This document shows, in pieces, positions 1 through 7,530 of a stretch of DNA of 64,000 bases. The stretch's first letter is position 1. Every line of letters begins with the position of its first letter. The stretch spans positions 62,001-126,000 of the forward strand of contig NZ_BMUL01000010.1 in the NCBI RefSeq assembly GCF_014650175.1, read 5' to 3'. The notes beneath the pieces were generated by a model. That model saw only the letters and a program-made list of their open reading frames with translations, was not told where the DNA came from and did no database searches. Source of the stretch: Streptomyces termitum (GTDB lineage: Bacteria > Actinomycetota > Actinomycetes > Streptomycetales > Streptomycetaceae). Both the position numbers and the translations under genes were made by a program.

Positions 1-1036
1 TGGCCCGGTCCATCCCCTCCCGGTCGGTGACTCCGCCGAGCAGCACCAGCGGCAGCGCGAGCGCGGCGCGGAACTCCCGGGCGCGCTCCAGCAGATAGAG
101 CGGTTCGTACGGGTACGTCCGCAGGAACGAGCGGCCGACCGTGCGCAGGCCGAGCCGCTGCGGCAGCGGGAAGGCCGCCGCGAACTCCTTCAGCGGGGCG
201 TCGCCCCGGAACAGGTACATCGGATTGAGCAGCGAGCTCCCGGCGGTCGGCGTCAGGGCGTCCACCGAGCCCTCCTCCTGGAGCCAGCGCGCCACCTGGA
301 GGCTGTCCTCGGGGACGAGGCCGCCGCGCACGCCGTCGCTCATGTTGAGCTTGGCGGTGATCGCGATGCGGTCGCCGACCTCCTCCCGGACGGCGCGGGC
401 GAGGTCGAGGGCGAGCCGGGCGCGGTGGCGCAGCGGGCCGCCGTAGGCGTCGGTGCGGCGGTTGAGCCGGGGGCTGAGGAAGGCGCTGGCCAGGTAGTTG
501 TGGCCGAGGTGCAGCTCCACCGCGTCGGCGCCGGCCTCGACCGCCAGCCGGGCGGCGGAGGCGTGGGCGGCCACCACGCGGCGCAGGTCCTCCTCGGTGG
601 CGGCCCGGTCGCGGCGCAGGCTGACCGGGCTGAAGCCGCCGGTCGGGGAGAGCGAGGGCAGCCGGTTGGAGCGGGCGTCGGCGACCGGTCCGGCGTGGCC
701 GAGCTGGAGCGAGACGGCGGCGCCGGCCGCGTGGACGGCGTCGGTGAGCCGGCGCAGTCCGGGCAGCGCCTCGGGGCGCATCCAGAGCTGGGCGCGCTGG
801 GTGCGGCCCTCGGGGGCGACGGCGCAGTACGCGACGGTGGTCATGCCGACGCCTCCGGCGGCGGGGCGCAGGTGGTAGTCGATGAGCGCGTCGGTGACGA
901 GGCCGTCGGGGGTGAGGCCCTCGAAGGTGGCCGCCTTGATGGTCCGGTTGCGCAGCCGGACGGGGCCGAGGCGGGCCGGGGCGAGGACGTCGGGGGCGGG
1001 ACCGGAGGGGCGCGGGGGCCGGGGGGCTGCGGTCAT
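1..1036 (-). CDS. NADH:flavin oxidoreductase, old yellow enzyme family (partial, C-terminus off the edge)
   Basis: An FMN-dependent ene-reductase-type TIM barrel, probably cytoplasmic and reducing activated C=C bonds. The ATG lies at 1034-1036 on the minus strand and about 345 residues are visible before the window ends. Family signatures include LGPVRLRNR followed by KAATFEG near the N-terminus, VSLQLGHAG, a central AVELHLGHNYLASAFLSPR stretch (the usual HGAHGYL segment), RRTDAYGG and LLGGV near the visible end. HGAHGYL is altered to LHLGHNYL, so substrate use may differ from classic OYEs. It is divergent from the DUF2804 gene. A CTGAC-N5-GTCAG dyad sits 21 bp upstream of the start. The family call is firm; the substrate is unknown. 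Confidence 0.85.
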   Translation of the reverse strand, partial: MTAAPRPPRPSGPAPDVLAPARLGPVRLRNRTIKAATFEGLTPDGLVTDALIDYHLRPAAGGVGMTTVAYCAVAPEGRTQRAQLWMRPEALPGLRRLTDAVHAAGAAVSLQLGHAGPVADARSNRLPSLSPTGGFSPVSLRRDRAATEEDLRRVVAAHASAARLAVEAGADAVELHLGHNYLASAFLSPRLNRRTDAYGGPLRHRARLALDLARAVREEVGDRIAITAKLNMSDGVRGGLVPEDSLQVARWLQEEGSVDALTPTAGSSLLNPMYLFRGDAPLKEFAAAFPLPQRLGLRTVGRSFLRTYPYEPLYLLERAREFRAALALPLVLLGGVTDREGMDRA

Positions 1037-1056
1037 GGGCGGAGGATCGCACAGAA

Positions 1057-1071
1057 CTGACGAAGAGTCAG
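1057..1071. promoter_or_regulatory. Inverted repeat CTGAC-N5-GTCAG upstream of the OYE gene
   Basis: A perfect 5-bp dyad with a 5-bp spacer, centred about 28 bp upstream of the OYE start codon. That is where a TetR- or MarR-type repressor would block transcription. No regulator gene for it lies inside the window; it may lie beyond the left edge. Confidence 0.4.
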
Positions 1072-1075
1072 GTAC

Positions 1076-1181
1076 CGTGCGCGGCCGGCCCGGAGACCCG
1101 TGCGCGACCGGCGTGGAGACCTCTGCGCGGTCGTCCTCGCAACCCGTGCGCGACCGGCCCCGGACCCGTGCGCGGTCGTCC
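1076..1181. repeat. Five short imperfect repeats in the OYE/DUF2804 intergenic region
   Basis: The unit is CCGTGCGCGACCGGC. It is seen at 1076-1090 (one change), 1098-1112, 1144-1158, and in the variant form GCGCGGTCGTCC near 1123-1136 and 1166-1181. The copies fill most of the gap between the divergent genes. They could be regulator half-sites or simple expansion of GC-rich sequence. Confidence 0.5.
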
Positions 1182-1239
1182 GCCGGCCGCGTGCCCGGGG
1201 CGGCGCCGGGCGGTCGGGGCGCGCGGTTATCCTGCGCGG

Positions 1240-2220
1240 ATGACACACGAGCCGGAGCTCACCTCCCCCGTCGACCTGTGCCTCCCGGACGGCCGGCTGA
1301 ACCCGGCCGCGGTCGGCTGGACCCGGCGCCCGCTGCACCGCGCGAACCTGCGCGGCTGGGGCCGTACCAAGCGCTGGGAGTACTGGGGGATCGTCACCCC
1401 GGACCACATCGTCGGCCTGGTCGCCTCCTCGCTCGACTACGCGGGCGTGCACGGGATCTACGTGCTGGAACGGGCCACCGGCCGGGAGAGCTCCTGGGAC
1501 GCGGTGGTGCCGCTCGCCCGGGGCGCGCGCTTCCCGGCGCGCGGCGGCGAGGGCGAGGTCGAGGTGCGCGGCGGCGGTCTGGCGATCGGCGTCCGGCAGG
1601 GGCCGGAGGGCGCCTCGGTCCGCGCGGTGGCGGACGGGGTGCGCCTGGCCGTCGAGGTGCCGCTGCCGCCGGGGCACGAGTCGCTGGGCGTGGTGGTGCC
1701 GTGGAGCCGCACCCGCTTCCAGTACACGGTCAAGGACGTCGGCCGCCCGGTGCGCGGCACGCTGGAGCTGCGCGGCGAGACGCACCAGGTGGGCGGCCCG
1801 GAGGCGTTCGCGGTCCTGGACCACGGCCGGGGCCGGTGGCCGTACGCGGTCACCTGGAACTGGGCGGCCGGGGCGGCGCCGGGCCGGGCTGTGCAGTTCG
1901 GCGGGAAGTGGACGGACGGCACGGGCCTGACCGAGAACGCCCTGGTCGTCGACGGCCGGCTGCACAAGATCGGGGAGGAGCTGCGGTGGAGCTACGACCG
2001 GTCGGACTGGCTGCGGCCGTGGCGGATCGACGGGGAGCGGGTGACGGCCCGCTTCGAGCCGTTCCACGAGAAGGTGTCCCGCATGAACCTGGGCGTCGTG
2101 GCGAACGAGACGCACCAGTGCTTCGGCCGCTTCTCCGGCCGTGCCCTGGCCGACGACGGCACGGAGGTCTCCCTGGACGGTCTGGTCGGCTGGGCGGAGG
2201 AGGCCCGCAACCGCTGGTAG
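1240..2220 (+). CDS. DUF2804 family protein
   Basis: A 326-residue protein of the DUF2804 family, whose biochemical role is not established. Recognisable features are the N-terminal VDLCLPDGRLNPAAVGW, the KRWEYWGI segment, an aspartate-glycine rich centre (AVLDHGRGRWPY, WNWAAGA) and the C-terminal QCFGRFSGRALADDG. There is no signal peptide or membrane helix, so it is probably cytoplasmic. I chose the ATG at 1240 because TATCCT (1228-1233) lies 6 bp before it, a leaderless-type promoter, and there is no Shine-Dalgarno sequence. It is transcribed away from the OYE gene and convergent with the lyase gene, with a terminator hairpin between. Confidence 0.8.
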   Translation: MTHEPELTSPVDLCLPDGRLNPAAVGWTRRPLHRANLRGWGRTKRWEYWGIVTPDHIVGLVASSLDYAGVHGIYVLERATGRESSWDAVVPLARGARFPARGGEGEVEVRGGGLAIGVRQGPEGASVRAVADGVRLAVEVPLPPGHESLGVVVPWSRTRFQYTVKDVGRPVRGTLELRGETHQVGGPEAFAVLDHGRGRWPYAVTWNWAAGAAPGRAVQFGGKWTDGTGLTENALVVDGRLHKIGEELRWSYDRSDWLRPWRIDGERVTARFEPFHEKVSRMNLGVVANETHQCFGRFSGRALADDGTEVSLDGLVGWAEEARNRW

Positions 2221-2231
2221 CGGCCGGCGGG

Positions 2232-2271
2232 CCGTCCGGGGGGCCGGGGTCACGGCCGGTCCCCCGGACGG
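2232..2271. terminator. Bidirectional terminator hairpin
   Basis: CCGTCCGGGGG (2232-2242) pairs perfectly with CCCCCGGACGG (2261-2271) around an 18-nt loop that has its own internal pairing. It sits between the stop codons of the convergent DUF2804 and lyase genes. There is no U-tract, as is common in high-GC actinobacteria. Confidence 0.65.
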
Positions 2272-2275
2272 GGGG

Positions 2276-3706
2276 TCAGGAGGCGTTCGGGCCGACGTCG
2301 GCCGGCGTCAGGGGGCGGCGGACCGGGGCCAGGGTGGAGTACTCGTCGGCGCCGACGTCCCGGGTGCCGGTCCGGGGGTGGCCGTCGGCGTCCTCGGTCA
2401 GGGTGAGGCCGGTGTAGGCGGCGGCGTCGACGGCCGGGCTGCCCGCGGTGAGGCGGTACACGCCGTCGGCGTCCTGGCGGAGCAGCGGGTCGACGCGGCG
2501 GAAGCCGCCCGCCGGGGCGGTGCCGTCGGCGGCGGCGCCCCAGAGGATGTTGCCCCGCCAGACGAAACCGCTGGTGGCGTTCAGGCCGACGAGGGTGCCG
2601 GTGGAGGCGACGAGGATGTTGTCGGCGACGACGACGTCCCTCGGCTCGTGGGTCCGGCTCTCGCCCCACAGGGTCTTGGTGTTGCCGACCAGGGTGTTGT
2701 GGGCGATGACGGCCCGGTCGCAGGCGTCGTTCCCGCGCCGCTCCTCGCCGGTCTCGTCCGGGGTGTGGTCGCGGGTGCTGCCGCTGCCGATGACGATGCC
2801 CCGGGAGGTCGTGCCGGAGACGTGGTTGTTCACCACCCGGTGGTCGTTGCCGTACAGGCGGATGCCGTTCGCGCCGCCGAGGATGTGGTTGCCCTCGACG
2901 GCGCTGCCGTTGCCGTGGCGCAGGACGATGCCGCCCCGGCCGGAGCGGAGGGTGTTGTAGCGGATCGTGTTGCCGGAGGACTTGACCGAGATCGCCTCGG
3001 GGTCGCCGTCGCAGCGCTCGAAGAGATTGTACTCGACGACGGCGTTCGCGGTGGACAGGGCCCGCTGGCTGACGCCGATGCGGATCGACTCGCCGCCGTT
3101 GTCCCCGGCGTAGGAGTGGTCGGCGAAGTGGTTGCGGAGGATCTGGGTGCGCTGGGCCATGGCCGTGGCGCCGGGGCCGTCGACGACGACGAAGATGCCC
3201 TGGGTGCCGCGGTCGTGGAAGCGGTTCCGGTCGATCTTGGCGTCGTCGCCGCGGATCGTCAGCCAGTCGAGCCCGTCCTTGTCGGCGAGCTTGAAGTCGT
3301 TGCGGGTCAGCCGGATGCGGGGGCAGTCCGCGGGGATGGCGAAGGTGGTGGTCTGGCGGAAGGCGAAGCCGCTGATCGTGATGTCGGAGGAGCGGGAGAG
3401 GACGAAGCCGACCGTTCCGTCGAGGACGGCGCCGCCGCGGCCGGCGGCCACGATCGTGATCGGGGCGCCGGCGGTGCCCCGCTTGTCCGTGACGCGGATG
3501 CCGGTGGAGGGGACACTGTAGGTGCCGTCGGCCAGGACGATCCGGTCGCCGGGGACGGCGGCGTCGATCGCGCTCTGGAGCGCGGGGATGGTGCCGACGG
3601 TCACGGTGCCGGCCGCGAAGGCCGTGCCCTGGGTCAGGGCCGACACCGGGACGGCTCCGGCGGCCGCGCCGATCATGGTTCCCTTGAGGAAGGTACGTCG
3701 TCGCAT
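2276..3706 (-). CDS. Secreted PL6-type polysaccharide lyase (alginate lyase/chondroitinase B-like beta-helix)
   Basis: A 476-residue exported enzyme with a parallel beta-helix fold, expected to cleave uronic-acid polysaccharides (alginate- or chondroitin-like) by beta-elimination. The N-terminus MRRRTFLKG followed by a small hydrophobic stretch to about residue 32 is a Tat signal peptide. The body shows repeated N-x-I/F turns typical of a right-handed beta-helix. Family-specific segments are GDPEAISVKSSGNTIRYN and GRGGIVLRHGNGSAVEGNHI. They place a lysine (about K242) and an arginine (about R263) 21 residues apart, as for the catalytic Lys/Arg pair of chondroitinase B. GTRDVGADE near the C-terminus is the common end of secreted beta-helix proteins. 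It has its own promoter region (3707-3887). The exact substrate is not determined. Confidence 0.8.
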   Translation of the reverse strand: MRRRTFLKGTMIGAAAGAVPVSALTQGTAFAAGTVTVGTIPALQSAIDAAVPGDRIVLADGTYSVPSTGIRVTDKRGTAGAPITIVAAGRGGAVLDGTVGFVLSRSSDITISGFAFRQTTTFAIPADCPRIRLTRNDFKLADKDGLDWLTIRGDDAKIDRNRFHDRGTQGIFVVVDGPGATAMAQRTQILRNHFADHSYAGDNGGESIRIGVSQRALSTANAVVEYNLFERCDGDPEAISVKSSGNTIRYNTLRSGRGGIVLRHGNGSAVEGNHILGGANGIRLYGNDHRVVNNHVSGTTSRGIVIGSGSTRDHTPDETGEERRGNDACDRAVIAHNTLVGNTKTLWGESRTHEPRDVVVADNILVASTGTLVGLNATSGFVWRGNILWGAAADGTAPAGGFRRVDPLLRQDADGVYRLTAGSPAVDAAAYTGLTLTEDADGHPRTGTRDVGADEYSTLAPVRRPLTPADVGPNAS

Positions 3707-3833
3707 GTGCTGCCTCCTGAATGTGATGCGCCCCAGCTTCGGCGGCGGCCCTGCCGTCCCGCTGCCGTCCCGCTAACGCGCGGACGGGGCGGCCACCGTG
3801 ACGATCATGCGGGCGGAAGACCGCGGAGCGACG

Positions 3834-3871
3834 CCGCACACGCCGGGACGTGCCGGTCCCGGCGTGTGCGG
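3834..3871. promoter_or_regulatory. 16-bp perfect inverted repeat just upstream of the VOC gene
   Basis: The arms at 3834-3849 and 3856-3871 are perfectly complementary around a 6-nt GTGCCG loop. The repeat ends 3 bp before the TAGGCT -10 element of the VOC gene, so it covers the -35 region. It could be an operator for a dimeric repressor. It could also be a terminator for transcripts entering from the left, but the divergent lyase gene makes that less likely. Confidence 0.55.
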
Positions 3872-3887
3872 TCCTAGGCTGCCCCGT

Positions 3888-4265
3888 ATGACCGCCAGAC
3901 TGCAGTGCGTGGTGCTCGACTGCGCCGATGTGCGTGAACTCGCCGGTTTCTACCGCTCGTTGCTCGGCGGCGAGGTGAACCGGCCGGATCCGCGCTGGTC
4001 GCTCGACGACGACTGGGCGACGCTCCACCTCGACGACGGGTTCGTCCTCGCCTTCCAGCGGGTGGCGGACCACCGGCCGCCGAACTGGCCGGATCCCGCC
4101 CGGCCCCAGCAGTTCCACCTCGACCTGGGCGTCGCGGACCTGGAGCGCGCCCAGGAGAAGGCGCTGGGCCGGGGCGCCGTCCTGCTCGACGGCGGGGACG
4201 GCGGGCGGAGCCGGCGCGTCCTCGCCGACCCCGCCGGGCACCCCTTCTGCCTGGTACGGGACTGA
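3888..4265 (+). CDS. VOC family (glyoxalase/bleomycin-resistance-like) protein
   Basis: A 125-residue single-domain vicinal-oxygen-chelate protein. It starts with LQCVVLDCADVRELAGFYRSLLG, the usual first beta-alpha unit, and ends with DPAGHPFCLVRD, the typical final strand. The middle FHLDLGVADLERAQ is the second module. Such proteins bind a metal or a small ligand and act as lyases, dioxygenases or drug-binding proteins; nothing here decides which. TAGGCT (3875-3880) lies 7 bp before the ATG and no Shine-Dalgarno is present, so translation is probably leaderless. A strong 16-bp inverted repeat overlaps the -35 position. Confidence 0.85.
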   Translation: MTARLQCVVLDCADVRELAGFYRSLLGGEVNRPDPRWSLDDDWATLHLDDGFVLAFQRVADHRPPNWPDPARPQQFHLDLGVADLERAQEKALGRGAVLLDGGDGGRSRRVLADPAGHPFCLVRD

Positions 4266-4331
4266 GCCCGCACTCCTGTCCGGAAACCGCCCCCGACCTG
4301 GAGGTCTAGCCCCTCGGGACGGTTCGCGCCA

Positions 4332-4401
4332 GGGTCCGACGGTCCCCGTTCCGTGGGGCCGGACGGCGGTGGCGCGGCGGTGCCACACTGACGCGCGCTC
4401 C
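4332..4401 (+). promoter_or_regulatory. OsdR-type two-box promoter of the flavohaemoglobin gene
   Basis: Two imperfect boxes, GGGTCCGACGGTCCC (4332-4346) and GGGGCCGGACGGCGG (4355-4369), start 23 bp apart. Nine bp later comes a 23-bp core (4379-4401) containing CACACT, which matches the osdR promoter core at 6688-6710 at 21 of 23 positions. The osdR promoter has the same 23-bp box step and the same 9-bp gap, so both are probably switched on by the same regulator, presumably OsdR. Confidence 0.6.
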
Positions 4402-4470
4402 GTCCGCGATCTTGCGATCGGCCGAACACGGCGGGGCGCGACGGTGAACGACGAGGTGGAGGAGTCGGCG

Positions 4471-5823
4471 ATGACGACCGCGGTGCGGGGCGACGCGTGG
4501 GAGGCACGACCGGGGGCGGAGGGCCACCGGCCGGGCGCCGGCGGGGAGGCGTACGGCGAGTACCACGCGCTCCTCGCCCGGCAGGACGCGATGCGGCTGC
4601 GGCAGCGGCTGCTCTCCCCGGGCCGGGCCGCCGCCCCCGCCGCGACCGCGCCGGCACCGGCGGCCGGTACGGTCCCCGGCCCCCGCGACCAGGAGACGAT
4701 CCGGCGGTACCTGCCGCTGGTGACGCCCTTCGGGGAGCTGATCGAGCACCTCTACCGGGCCATGTTCGAGCAGCACCCGTACCTGCGGGGCCTCTTCCCC
4801 GACTCGATGGAGTTCCAGCGGGCCCATCTGGAGCGCGCCTTCTGGTTCCTGATCGAGAACCTGGACCGGCCCGACGAGATCGCCGCGTTCTGCGGGCGGC
4901 TCGGCCGGGACCACCGCAAGCTCGGCGTCCGGCCCGCGCACTTCGCGGTGTTCGAGGCGGCGCTCGCGGAGGGGCTGCGGCGCGGCGCGGGCCCGGGGTG
5001 GGTGCCGGAGCTGGAGGAGGCGTGGCTGCGGATGATCCGGTTCGCCGTCGACGCCATGGTGGCGGGGGCGGAGGGCGCGGTGGGCGAGCCCGTCTCCTGG
5101 AACGCGACGGTGACCGGGCACGAACTGCGCCGGCCCGGCCTCGCCGTGCTGCGGGTCCGCACCGCCGAGCCCTTCCCCTACGAGGCGGGGCAGTACGCGA
5201 GCGTCGAGTCTCCGGCGCTGCCGCACGCCTGGCGGCCGTACTCGATCGCCTGTGCGCCCCGGCCCGACGGCGAGCTGGAGTTCCACGTCCGCCGCACCGC
5301 GCCCGGCGGGCTCAGCGACGTCCTGGTGAACCGCACCCGGCCCGGCGACGCCCTGCGGCTCGGGCCCGCGCGGGGCACCGCCGTCCTGGACGGCGACCCG
5401 GCGCGGGACGTGCTCCTGGTCGCCGGCGGCACCGGCTGGGCGACGGCGAAGGCGCTGGTCGAGGAGCTGGCCGCGCGGCGCCCCGCGGGCCGTACCGCGC
5501 ACCTCTTCCTCTGCGCCCGCACCCTGGACGACCTGTACGACACGGCGGCCGTCGCGGAGCTGGAGCGGGGACGGCCCTGGCTGCGGGTGGTCCCGGTGGT
5601 CGACGGGCGGCCCGGGGACCCGGCGGCGGGGTCGCCGGCCGAGGCGGTGGCCCGGCACGGCGACTGGTCCGGGCACGTGGCGTACGTGAGCGGGCCGCCC
5701 GCCATGGTGGCCTCGGTGGTGGAGCGGCTGGCCGCGGCCGGCACGCCCGCCGAGCGGCTGCGGCACGACCCGGTCGGCGGCCCGGTCCCCCTCGCGCCGC
5801 GCCCGGTCCCGGTCCTCGTCTGA
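4471..5823 (+). CDS. Flavohaemoglobin-like globin/FAD/NAD reductase fusion
   Basis: A 450-residue cytoplasmic protein expected to bind haem and FAD and pass NAD(P)H electrons to the haem; the family's usual role is nitric oxide dioxygenation. After a 60-residue Ala/Gly/Pro-rich head, a globin domain spans about 70-205: HLYRAMFEQHPYLRGLFPDS holds the Tyr B10 region and LGVRPAHFAVFEAAL holds the probable proximal histidine. The FAD-binding barrel follows (about 210-305; YEAGQYASVESP, WRPYSIAC), then the nucleotide-binding fold (LLVAGGTGWATAKALV, YVSGPPAM). The ATG at 4471 is preferred because GAGGTGGAGGAG lies 6 bp upstream; GTG 4444 is an in-frame alternative. Its promoter matches that of osdR, placing it in the redox/hypoxia group. 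Confidence 0.85.
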   Translation: MTTAVRGDAWEARPGAEGHRPGAGGEAYGEYHALLARQDAMRLRQRLLSPGRAAAPAATAPAPAAGTVPGPRDQETIRRYLPLVTPFGELIEHLYRAMFEQHPYLRGLFPDSMEFQRAHLERAFWFLIENLDRPDEIAAFCGRLGRDHRKLGVRPAHFAVFEAALAEGLRRGAGPGWVPELEEAWLRMIRFAVDAMVAGAEGAVGEPVSWNATVTGHELRRPGLAVLRVRTAEPFPYEAGQYASVESPALPHAWRPYSIACAPRPDGELEFHVRRTAPGGLSDVLVNRTRPGDALRLGPARGTAVLDGDPARDVLLVAGGTGWATAKALVEELAARRPAGRTAHLFLCARTLDDLYDTAAVAELERGRPWLRVVPVVDGRPGDPAAGSPAEAVARHGDWSGHVAYVSGPPAMVASVVERLAAAGTPAERLRHDPVGGPVPLAPRPVPVLV

Positions 5824-5832
5824 GGGCCCGGT

Positions 5833-6303
5833 TCAGTCGGAGGGCACCAGCCGCATGCCGGTGATCAGGTCGGGCCGGATCCGGACGACCTGCTCCCGGT
5901 GCTGGTCGGTCCAGGGCTTCAGGAGCTCCGTGTAGCGGGCCGTCTCCCCGGGGTCGGTGACCGGGCGGCAGTAGCCGGTCACCACCACGCTCCAGCCGAG
6001 CCGGGTCGCGGCGTCGATCTCGTCGGCCTCGTACGCGACGACGACGCCCCGCTCGCCCGCCTCCCGGGCCCGGCGGGCGAGCGCCGCGCCCTCGCCGGTG
6101 CGGATGATGACGTCCCCGCCGTCGACGAGGTGGTTGACGGGCCGGATCGTGGGCAGCGCCTGCTCGGTGAAGACGATCCGCCCGAGCGGGACCCCGGCGA
6201 GGAGCGCGAGCGCCTCGCCGGGCCGGAGGTCGACCGTCCGCCGCCCGCCCGGCGGGACGGGCGCGGACGCGGGCTCGGGAGCGGGGACAGCTTCGTCGTG
6301 CAC
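5833..6303 (-). CDS. Pyridoxamine 5'-phosphate oxidase-like flavin-binding protein
   Basis: A 156-residue PPOX/FMN-binding split-barrel protein. After a short Pro/Ala-rich head it reads LALLAGVPLGRIVFTEQALPTIRPVNHLVDGGDVIIRT, cut here as LGRIVFTEQALPTIRPVNHL, the standard first half of this fold. The centre VVVAYEADEIDAATRLGWSV and the final VRIRPDLITGMRLVPSD are also typical. Members bind FMN, F420 or haem-type ligands; the cofactor is not evident here. The GTG at 6303 has GGGAAGG 5 bp upstream. Small PPOX proteins are frequent members of DevR/OsdR regulons, and GGGCCG-type boxes lie upstream at 6404-6451. It is convergent with the flavohaemoglobin gene. Confidence 0.85.
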   Translation of the reverse strand: MHDEAVPAPEPASAPVPPGGRRTVDLRPGEALALLAGVPLGRIVFTEQALPTIRPVNHLVDGGDVIIRTGEGAALARRAREAGERGVVVAYEADEIDAATRLGWSVVVTGYCRPVTDPGETARYTELLKPWTDQHREQVVRIRPDLITGMRLVPSD

Positions 6304-6783
6304 GGGGCCTTCCCGGGATGTCGGTACGGACGCGCCGCCGTCGGCGCGCGGCGGGCTCGGCGCCCGGTCGCCCCAGTAGACGGCACCCGCTCCCACCGGG
6401 GAAGGGTCGTTCGGCCCTCCACCGGCCGAACCGCCGCGGGGCCGATCGGCACGGGCCCGGTCCGGTGGCGCGCCCCGGGCCAGGGGGGCGCGCCGGGTAC
6501 GGCCGGAGCCGTACGGCCCCCGGGCGGGGGCGGACCGGGCCCCGGTGCGCCGGCGGCGGGCCGGGGGACGGCCGGGCCGCGGGGAGGCCGGCGCTCCGGG
6601 GTGCGCAGGCATTCGACCAGGAGGCCGCAGGGGGCCGATAGGGCCTTTCGGCCCCCCGGGACCGGGGCCGAAGGGCCCGCCGGGCCCGGTGCCATACTGA
6701 CGCTCGCTCCCGGCCCGGCCGCCCCGTACCGGGGGCCCCTCCGTCGTCGGCGCGACCGCGCGCCCCCTGCCCGGGAGTTCCCC
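6304..6783. other. 480-bp divergent intergenic region with at least four OsdR-type boxes
   Basis: This gap holds no gene. It carries box-like sequences at 6404-6417 (GGGTCGTTCGGCCC), 6438-6451 (GGGCCGATCGGCAC), 6641-6655 (GGGCCTTTCGGCCCC) and 6664-6678 (GGGGCCGAAGGGCCC). The first two lie nearer the PPOX gene, with TCTACT on the minus strand (6375-6380) as a possible -10. The last two belong to the osdR promoter. The remaining sequence is GC-rich with nothing recognisable. Confidence 0.55.
6641..6710 (+). promoter_or_regulatory. OsdR-type two-box promoter of osdR
   Basis: GGGCCTTTCGGCCCC (6641-6655) and GGGGCCGAAGGGCCC (6664-6678) are near-mirror copies that start 23 bp apart. A promoter core at 6688-6710 contains CATACT as -10. 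The layout repeats at 4332-4401. DevR/OsdR family activators bind such palindromes upstream of weak -35 regions and commonly activate their own gene. Confidence 0.6.
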
Positions 6784-7503
6784 TTGACGTCCCCGTCCCC
6801 CTTCGCGTCCGTCCCCGCCACCGGGCCCGTCCGGGTCTTCCTGCTCGACGACCACGAGGTCGTGCGGCGGGGCGTGCGGGACCTGCTGGAGGCGGAGGAG
6901 GACATCGTCGTGGTCGGCGAGGCCGCCGACGCGCGCGAGGCGCTGGCCCGGGTGCCCGCCGCCCGCCCGGACGTCGCCGTGCTCGACGTGCGGCTCGGCC
7001 CGTCCGGCGGGGACCACGAGGGCGTGACGGTCTGCCGCGAGCTGCGGGCCGAACTGCCGGGCCTGGCCTGCCTGATGCTCACCTCGTTCGACGACGACGA
7101 GGCGCTGTTCGACGCGATCATGGCGGGTGCGGCGGGGTACGTGCTGAAGCAGATCGGCGGCTCGGACCTGGTCGCGGCGGTCCGCACGGTGGCCACCGGG
7201 CGCTCCCTGCTCGACCCGCGGATGACGGAGCGGGTGATGGCCCGGATCCGGGGCACGGACGCCGCGCCCCGCGACGCGGTCCCGGCCGAGCTGGACCGGC
7301 TCTCGCCGCGCGAGCTGGAGATCCTCGACCTGATCGGGCTGGGCCTGACGAACCGGCAGATCGCCGAGCGCCTCTTCCTGGCCGAGAAGACGGTGAAGAA
7401 CCGCGTCTCGTCCATCCTCGGCAAGCTGGGCGTCGGCCGGCGCATCCAGGCGGCGATGATCGCCGAGCGGTTCCGGGAGCAGCACGCGCACGACCTGCCC
7501 TGA
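6784..7503 (+). CDS. osdR: DevR/OsdR-type LuxR-family response regulator
   Basis: A 239-residue NarL-type regulator: a receiver domain and a C-terminal HTH. VRVFLLDDHEVVRRGVRDLL starts the receiver (about residues 15-135); DHE and VAVLDVRLG supply the acidic pocket and the phospho-accepting aspartate, and YVLKQIGGSDL holds the conserved lysine. The HTH (about 170-235) reads LSPRELEILDLIGLGLTNRQ then IAERLFLAEKTVKNRVSSIL, the DevR-type recognition helix. The TTG at 6784 is chosen because GGGAG lies 6 bp upstream and no other start precedes the receiver. It is the expected partner of the convergent sensor kinase and probably activates the box-bearing promoters around it. Confidence 0.85.
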   Translation: MTSPSPFASVPATGPVRVFLLDDHEVVRRGVRDLLEAEEDIVVVGEAADAREALARVPAARPDVAVLDVRLGPSGGDHEGVTVCRELRAELPGLACLMLTSFDDDEALFDAIMAGAAGYVLKQIGGSDLVAAVRTVATGRSLLDPRMTERVMARIRGTDAAPRDAVPAELDRLSPRELEILDLIGLGLTNRQIAERLFLAEKTVKNRVSSILGKLGVGRRIQAAMIAERFREQHAHDLP

Positions 7504-7508
7504 GCGGG

Positions 7509-7529
7509 GGCCCGCCCGGCCGGCGGGCC
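7509..7529. terminator. Terminator hairpin between convergent osdR and osdK
   Basis: GGCCCGCC (7509-7516) pairs with GGCGGGCC (7522-7529) over a 5-nt loop in the 27-bp gap between the two stop codons. It can serve both strands. Confidence 0.5.
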
Positions 7530-7530
7530 G

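Noticed and set aside
1076..1181. Possible CRISPR-like array
   Set aside because: Repeats are only about 15 bp, imperfect, with irregular 5-30 bp gaps and no cas genes nearby.
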